Shown one piece after another: positions 57,221-64,000 of a stretch of DNA of 64,000 nt (its first letter is position 1; every line of letters starts with the position of its first letter). This DNA is from Nectonema munidae. Taxonomy: Eukaryota; Nematomorpha; Nectonematoida; Nectonematidae. Under the pieces are notes generated by a model, which had not been told where the DNA came from, did not search any database, and worked only from the letters and a program-made list of their open reading frames with translations. Made by a program: the position numbers and the translations under genes. The stretch covers positions 1,081,501 to 1,145,500 of the forward strand of contig JAUIRK010000875.1 in the NCBI GenBank assembly GCA_030549495.1, given 5' to 3'.

Positions 57221-58499
57221 CTCACCAAATTGTGCTATGCTTTTTTACTTTATAGAAGTAATAAATCTCCTTTTTCTTTTTAAACATAGGTTAGGACATT
57301 GTATAGTATAGGATATATGAAACATTTTTGGTTTGTATTTTTCTCTGAGCTAGAACGTTACTTGGTGAAATACAGGGTCATGGTTCGAGAAAAAGAATAC
57401 CAAAAAAAGACAGAATTAAATTTTGTCATAGCATCTAGAAAAGGAAAGTGTGACGTTAACAGAATCATCATCATTGCCTGTCCAAAAAATATTTATTCTG
57501 ACAAAAGATCCATTATTACATATTAAGGATTTCTCGGAACTGAGTAAAAACTAAAATTTGAGTATTTTATTGTTAATAAAGATTTTGCTTTGAACCGAAA
57601 CATAAATGTAATCCTATTCGTGTGCACTAGATAAATTATGGGAAAAAAAAGAAAACTTGTATATTTGGCACCAATCATAACGACGCACTAACAAGATTGA
57701 CAGATGGCAAGGAGTGACTCAGTGATGTGACGCAGGCGAATAATAGTTTCATATACTCCATCGTAAATCCTTTAACATTAACGATGAGTGATCTAGGAGA
57801 CCTGTACTATTCAATCTTCTTTTTAAGTTTTCTTCCATACAAGCAGAGCTTAAAACATGCTCTAAATCTTCTATACCACCTACGCTATTTAAAACTGTTT
57901 ACCTCTTCCTATTCCCATACACTCTAGCAGTGTATTCTCATTTAGACTTGCTGCCTTAACCTTTGAACAACTGCTACACTTAAAATGTAAACCTTTAGAT
58001 AGACTGCTTTTAATATTAGAACACGTATTAAGTAGCCGCTTATTATACAGAGGATAGGATTCCTTGCCACCCTTTTTCTAACAGACTCCGCAAGGGTCGA
58101 TATATGACTCAACATTTTTTGATTCTAATGTATCGCTCTGTGGAAAATAATCTTGAAGGATTAAAAACTAAGTAAAATAGTGATATATGTCTCTTTGAAA
58201 AAACACTTTAATTTCAATTTTAACTAATTTTGAATTTATTGGAAAATGATGTTTTGAATTTTGATTAAACTTTTTCTAATTTTCTTTTTATAAATGAAAA
58301 AGTTTTTGATTAATATTTCATTTTAAAAATTAAAAAAAAATGGTAATGCGATTATGCATTAAAATTTTTCTGGAGAAAAGGCTTTTGTCTTTTTTCATTT
58401 TAAATAAGTGACCATTAATAGACCAATTTAAAATGGAAAAGGAAAAAAGATAAAATGGCATGTTACTTTCAATTAAAATAAACATTACAATGAGTGTAC
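57221..58499. other. Intergenic stretch, no gene recognised
   Basis: Frames at 57299-57526 and 57727-57927 have no known resemblance. CAAGGGTCGATATATGAC at 58091 resembles the interior of the hAT-like end at 57174 (GGGGTCGATAGATAAG), so the two might delimit one element. Confidence 0.3.
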
Positions 58500-58617
58500 C
58501 TTCAACTGTCCACTTTAAAGTTTTCAGACACGCATCAAACTCTTCTTCGTATCTTTTAATAGATTCATTCAAAGTAGATAAAAAGCATTCTCGCTCATTC
58601 AACTTAGCATCCATTAC
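58500..58617 (-). CDS. Candidate exon of an unrecognised coiled-coil protein
   Basis: On the minus strand an acceptor TTTTTTTCAG (58627-58618) opens VMDAKLNERECFLSTLNESI, KRYEEEFDACLKTLKWTVE and a donor GTACAC after 58500. The text is a regular charged helix and fits a host exon rather than any transposon known to me. A neighbouring block at 58767-58833 on the same strand looks like another exon. Phases of the two do not join directly, so an exon may lie between them; a block reading SCAESIEKTKLTNK near 58690-58740 is a possible link. Confidence 0.4.
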
Positions 58618-58766
58618 CTGAAAAAAATTTGAGTTGATTAAAAAGTTTTAGCGGTCGAAATTTGACCTTTTAAGAAATTTTGAATAAAGGCTTTTCACTT
58701 TGTTTGTTAACTTTGTCTTTTCAATACTCTCAGCGCAGCTTTTCATCTATCAACGAAAAAATTTAC

Positions 58767-58833
58767 GATTTTTTGATTTTCCCAGCAACTATTTCTCCTT
58801 CTCGACACATACGTTCCCAAAAGTCTATGGCTT
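58767..58833 (-). CDS. Candidate exon of an unrecognised protein
   Basis: Acceptor CTCGCTTTATCTTGCAG followed by AIDFWERMCREGEIVAGKIK and a possible donor GTAAAT. The strong pyrimidine tract and the protein-like text support an exon; a second possible donor GTATGT lies inside it. Further exons on either side were not found. Confidence 0.35.
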
Positions 58834-59619
58834 CTGCAAGATAAAGCGAGAGACATAATAAATAGGTTAGGAGTGTTTCAAACGAAAAGGATAAGTTGCT
58901 TTTTTCGGTGAGGGGGTGGAAAGACAATATATCTTTGAGTATACATAAACAAGGGTAGAGATGAAAATAGTTTTCCTACAAAATTCAAGTAATTTCAATT
59001 TATACGTTTAAAAAAGACGATCTTAAACTGAAAAAGGACCAGTTTAAATTAAGAATGATGTAGATACTTCACTATAATATCACACTCGCAAACGTTCTAT
59101 TGAAACCAGATCCTCTATCCTTGCAGAGCTTTTTTTCCAACAAACATTGTGCTAACGAATTGAAAAGAATTAAAAGATAGTATACGTATTTCAGGAGTGC
59201 AAATGTTTGAAATGATTCGGAATAGGAGATGGCAGGTGCACAATACCTAAGATACGTCAGTTGTGAAATACTGAAGATGGGCACTAGATGATTAGCCTAA
59301 ATAAGTTGAAGAAAAAGGAGACACATGAATCAGCGAATTAGCCAATCATAGAAAGGAAGGTAAAAACATACGATCCAGCTTGTGGCAATTATGAAAGATT
59401 CTGATTGGATATAGCAAAAAGTGGGTTTTTCAACTTACAACGAAACTGCATTTAAAATATGCTTGCTCATATAAGGGTTTTGTCAAATTGAAATTTCGTT
59501 ATATTCGGACTATTTTTAATCAAATAAATTATCAAGGAAACACGAAAATCTTCGTTATGTTAAAATTTTGTTACAACAACGTTCGTTATTGTGATCTTAT
59601 TGGTATAGTGTTTGGTAGT

Positions 59620-59770
59620 GTTTATCCTTTCTCGTTGACGAAAGACTTGTCTATTTCCATTTGAATAATGAAATTTTGATACTCCTATTACATCTGCAAT
59701 ACACAATTTTTCCAATTGATCTAGTTCTTTTAAACGCTTATCTATTTTGACATCTTCATAAACCAGAGAG
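59620..59770 (-). pseudogene. Possible helix-turn-helix remnant of a pogo-type transposase
   Basis: Minus-strand text KRLKELDQLEKLCIADVIGV followed by SKFHY resembles the LE..G....IA..lGVSKSTV helix-turn-helix of pogo/CENP-B proteins. Nothing of the DDE core follows. It could equally be a chance match. Confidence 0.25.
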
Positions 59771-59984
59771 AATTTTTAAATTCTAAAGTTAAAAAAATTA
59801 AAGTATTTTAGTGTTCTTATAAAGGCGCCATGGTAAAATCTGAAAAATTTCATGATACCCATCTAGTAAGTCCTAATTTAAATATCCCTTGCATTTATGA
59901 CAAAAAAACTTAAATAAATATTGGGGTTTCTTGACATACAATAAATAAAAAACGCTAACATGCCAAAAACTGTTATAATTCATT

Positions 59985-60020
59985 GAGATGGAGGAGAGGG
60001 GGGGGGGGGGGTTGAAAGGT
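59985..60020. repeat. Poly-G tract
   Basis: GGAGGAGAGG followed by a run of about 14 G, in AT-rich surroundings. Such tracts in this window mostly sit at or near the ends of short transposons. Confidence 0.5.
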
Positions 60021-60439
60021 TAAATATTAATTTTTTTTAAGGACTGCTTCAAAGGGAGCCATTGCTAACCCATCTGTCCATAAAAAGCAAAAAAATGGTT
60101 ATCTAGAATCTCGCAAAAGTTTTCTTAAAAATTTGCCTTTAAAACTATCACATGAAAAAAGAATCAATAATAAGAGAAAAATTTTTTGTTTATTCTGTAG
60201 AACATAAAAAAAGATTTACGAACTTATTACTTCCCTGTTGTAGACCTATATGTAACATAATTTTTTTTTTAAATAAAAGTGTCTTTCAACTTTTATAAAA
60301 AAAACATGGCGACTTTTTTATCTCTCTAAACTTGCAATTGTTTTTCTCTTTTTCCTCCTAAACTTCTTGTTTCTTTTTGTACTACTCTACTCCTATCATG
60401 GTAAAATATTCTAACAACACTTAAAACTATAGATTGTTC

Positions 60440-63045
60440 CAACATGATCCAGTGCCAACACTGTTTTTAATGGTTTTTTTATCACTGTAAAGGAATAAAT
60501 GAGGAAATAAAAAAAGTTTTAGATCTTTATTCAAAAGCTGGAGTGAGATGGAATTGAAAATTATGCACTGAAAAACCTTGTAATAAAAGAAGTTATACCG
60601 AAATTAAAGTCGTAAATAATATTGATCATAAAACTTTAACAGCAAAACTTGATTCAATTGAGAAAATGCTTGATACAATTACAAAGGAGGGTAAAAGTGC
60701 AACGGAAGCGAAATAACGACACAAAAAAATTTGTTAGAAACACCTTCTGAAAATATCATTTTAAATAAAGAAAAATAAAGATACCGAAAAACGAAAGATA
60801 TTAAGACATATGCGTCTGTTATTCTAAATGATACAGAAGTAATTAAGACGTTTTTAAGAGATAACCTAGTAAACTTCTCATTTCAAGATCGCTTTGTGAA
60901 GCTGAAAAGCGCTTTCAAAATAGTCCTCAACTTTCAACTGATTTTACGAACCCGACAAAATTAAACCTAAAATTGTTATTCCTAACGTGCCTATTGAAAC
61001 CAAAGATGAGGAAAGCATACCTTTTTTCGCTGTATTTCTAAAGACGATGCTGCATTCAAATTAATTTACTCTAAAGCAAACAAAGAAAAAAATGCAGGAT
61101 CTTTATTTTTTGTGGTTTAACTAATATATATGGACCTAACTTGTTGTAAGTCTTATGCTTTTTATTCTCATAAACAGTGTAGGATATGTTGTGGATTCAG
61201 GCACACTTCCAAACATTGTAAATTTGTAAGCTACAACATAAGCCGATTTGTTATTACTGTTCAGATAATCATAAAGGCATAGACTGTAAATACAAAGATG
61301 ATCCTTCTAAACTAAAATGCTCAAACTGTAGCAAATGCAACCTTGTGTCTATTTCTCATTCATCTCTTAGCTATCAATGCCATTTAGTTAATAATGAAAG
61401 ACAATGTTATAACTAATACTATTAAATATGAGACTTAATCAAAGTTCAAAATATGATAATTATATTTTAAAAATACATTGCAAGATTATTTAAATTTTAA
61501 TGATGACTTCAGATTTGAATTTTCTACTTGTTCATATTATCTTGACTGTCGTTCCGAACAAAAATTTTATAATTATTTGTTCCTTAAATATACAGTCACT
61601 TACATCTAAGTTACAAGATCTAGAATTTTTTTCAGTAAGTTTCAACAAAGTTTAGAATTTTGGTTTGATGTTATCGCGATTCAGAAGACATGGCTGGCTG
61701 AATGCCCTTCCAAAAACTTTGAAATAGATAAATATATATTTTTGTCTGAACCTTACAGACACCAAAATGCATAATGGTCTAGCTTTTATGTTTGAGCTAT
61801 AACTTGTGGACTTTAAAGTTTAATTAATTATTTCTACAGTCAATAAAAGTGTACATATCCATAATATATACAGATCTCTTAAAAAACTAAAACTTTTGAA
61901 GGTTTTTTAGATGAGTTCAAAACGTATATTGATTTGTGTGACCATGCTTCATTCATTCCATATATTCGCAGATGATTGATTTTAACTTGAATCTCTTTGA
62001 CTTGTCTAACTCTACTGTTAGGTGTCTTTTGAACACCTTTCTTTATAATTCATTTAAACCTAGTGTACCTATGCAACGAGGTATTCCCAATCGACAATAT
62101 TTTTTTACTCATCCATCGCAATGAGTGTATGTCGTATGTGCTAGAAGAATATTTTTCCGATCATCATCCTATACTTTTATCATTGGAATTAGATAATAAG
62201 AAGAGAAGGCAGTCTTTTTTATGTAAGTTTGACAAGCATTCTTTGTGATATCATATCTTCGCAAAAATGGACTGACGAAAAAGTCTGTGGGATATAGACA
62301 CCTACGATGTTATTAGTGCAATATCTAATGCTATTTCAGTTTCTACTATCAGAAAAAAATCACCCTATGAGAAACCAAAAGTATAAGAAGGCTTTTAAAC
62401 CCTGGATGACAACGGATTTACTGATTGAAATGAACTCAGGAAAAGTATGAGGAATTGTTATGAAAATCTATTTACGCAGTACAAAGCTTTGAGGAATCAA
62501 GTTAAAAATAAAATTAGACACTTGAAACGCGAGCACTATTCTAAAGATTTTAGTTCTTTAAATCAAAATCCAAAATTTTTATGGCGAAAACTCAACAGAA
62601 CCTTCAGCACCAAAAGTAAAGAAAAAATAACTTTGATTGATGAAGGTGCTCTAGTTGAAAAGGAGTCACAAGTTGCAAATACTTTACTTCTCTTTATACA
62701 TCTAGGAGTGATTCAATTAATGAGATATACACTTGGGAAGATAATCAAAATAATTCCTTTTAATTTCATCAAATTTCAATGAATGATATACTGAATGCTA
62801 CAAATGATATGAAAAGTAGCGATGCAACTGACTACTAGGGAATCTCTGTAATTCATTTGAAACGTATAAAAAATTCTATCTGTAAAGTGTTGTTTATAGG
62901 TTAGTCCATTTAAAAAAACCAAAGTTATCCCAGTATACAAAAAAGGAAATAGACGAGATGTAAAAAGCTACCTCCCCATATCAATAATTTGCTCAGTTTC
63001 AAAAGTACTTGAAAAAATATATATTTTATGGACAAAGATATAAAA
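60440..63045 (+). mobile_element. LINE with PHD-finger and CCHC ORF1, endonuclease ORF2; truncated at 3' end
   Basis: ORF1 region (60444-61420): a PHD-like finger QCQHCF...W...YHCKGINEEIKKVL...WNCKLC, then zinc knuckles CRICCGFRHTSKHCKF and CYYCSDNHKGIDCKYKDD further on (61170-61340). ORF2 region (from about 61560): endonuclease start SLNIQSLTSKLQDL, DVIAIQ-TWLAE-like text, DFNLNL near 61980 and FSDHHPILLSLEL at 62156-62194 (catalytic SDHH). A linker MRNCYENLFTQYKALRNQVK follows at 62447, then the first reverse transcriptase motif KVIPVYKKGNRRDVKSY-PIS near 62925-62985. It stops before the polymerase core, near 63045. Many stops and frameshifts. The layout is that of CR1/Jockey-group LINEs. 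Confidence 0.82.
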
Positions 63046-63860
63046 ACATAATGGGTTTTTATAAATTAATGCCTGCGGCTGAACTTTATATATAAAATTT
63101 TCATAGCTCTAAAATTTCTTAAACCACAGTGTAGTAAAATAATCTAATTTTTAATGAAAAAATATAATTAACCCAAAATTTTATAAAATAAACTTAAGAA
63201 CATAATGATAAAGTGAATATAATTTTAAAAAACATCCTAATAGACTTACAAAAAATCGCCATTATTATGCGGAGTTGACAAAAAATGAACGCTAAAAAAA
63301 CAGGAAAGCTGGATTGAAACTTAAAAATACTGAATATTTTTGAAACACAATAAAAAGTATCACTAGACAAATCTAAGTCAAGGAGAAATAAATGAGATTA
63401 AACTAGTGCCACCATTTTAACATGCTCACTAAAATACATAGCAAAAAAATGATGCTAAAATTTAGTTAAGCTTTTACATTTTTCTTGTTTAAATTAAGAT
63501 TAGTGTTTACAAATCATTTAAATCTAATCTTTTAATTTGTATGATAATGAATTATGTAATTTTTAGATCTCTCGGTTTAAGGCCAATTTTAAAAATATAT
63601 AAAAGCAATTTATTAAATAAATATAATCATAACAATATTTTTACATTTCAATAACAAAAAAAAGATCAGACAATCTTATTTCAATTTTAAATTTACACAT
63701 CTTAATTAGATAATTTCATCTAAGTTTAATTTAAACTTGTCCCGAAAACTTCTTTTCTAATCAAAAAATTTGAAAAAAGACCAAAGTCATTTGCTATAGG
63801 AAAGAATTTAAATATTCCAAATCAAATCAAAAGAATGCTAAATTTTATAAATGCAATTTT
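63046..63860. other. AT-rich stretch between two LINE pieces, nothing identified
   Basis: No frame longer than chance and no paired repeat ends seen. Confidence 0.35.
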
Positions 63861-63869
63861 CGATACATC

Positions 63870-64000
63870 GAGTTAATTCCATTTTATGTAAACCTCTAGC
63901 TGTGATAGCCCTTCAAGAAACTTAGCTTCACCAAAATTTATTTGAACTGGATAATTATAATCTTATTACGTCTGCAAGTAGGTTTACATCATATGGAGTA
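63870..64000 (+). mobile_element. Start of a LINE endonuclease domain, runs off the window
   Basis: Translation gives PLAVIALQET, LHQNLFELDNYNLITSASRF and TSYG, matching the LAIIALQETWL...L.GY.....SR...GGV start of the apurinic-type endonuclease of LINEs, with the catalytic Glu of the ET motif. One stop follows the ET. It continues past 64000. Confidence 0.7.

Noticed and set aside
1-64000. CRISPR arrays, operons or other prokaryotic systems
   Set aside because: Spliced animal genes, SINEs and LINEs throughout; the only regular repeats are the satellite units at 38.4-39.7 kb, which have no spacer structure.

Overview
The window is a strongly AT-rich stretch of an animal nuclear genome, with spliced genes, long repeat-filled introns, several families of transposon relics and tRNA-derived SINEs. 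Both recognisable genes are animal genes, and the kinesin tail reads closest to arthropod and other invertebrate kinesin-1 as I remember them. Composition and repeat load would fit a crustacean such as a parasitic copepod, but that is an inference; no sequence search was possible.

Genes. (1) Positions 111-11089 (+) hold the 3' half of the kinesin-1 heavy chain gene: eight exons whose phases all join, coding for 433 residues of stalk, light-chain-binding region and tail with the IAK motif. The motor domain lies before the window. (2) Positions 30445-36358 (+) hold the RalGPS gene (Ral guanine nucleotide exchange factor with a PH domain): nine exons with consistent phases, giving 505 residues from the start of the CDC25 domain to the stop. 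The first coding exon(s) were not found; a weak candidate lies at 16925. (3) Positions 42223-43740 (-) hold an intronless 505-codon frame for an unrecognised coiled-coil protein. (4) Two exon-like blocks at 58500-58833 (-) suggest part of a further, unrecognised gene.

Mobile DNA. 5.3-6.1 kb: a 47-bp inverted repeat carrying a hammerhead-like core, then a LINE reverse transcriptase fragment. 8.2-8.6 kb: a short hAT element with target-site duplication. 10.1-10.7, 15.8-16.4, 19.4-21.6, 40.3-40.6, 46.7-47.4, 60.4-63.0 and 63.9-64.0 kb: pieces of several LINE families. 13.8-15.1 kb: a hAT transposase end beside a decayed Ty3/gypsy-type fossil. 26.6-27.9 kb: a pogo/Tigger transposase relic. 36.96-40.07 kb: a 3.1-kb element with perfect 16-bp inverted ends between TTAA sites, filled with a ~150-bp tandem satellite. 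50.4-51.3 kb: a decayed piggyBac transposase. Short TTAA-flanked MITEs at 18.3, 29.6 and 43.9 kb look like dependants of the same type of transposase.

Positions 47.4-48.4 kb are a run of A/T and C homopolymers that reads like poor consensus rather than real sequence. The rest is AT-rich non-coding DNA in which I see no gene.
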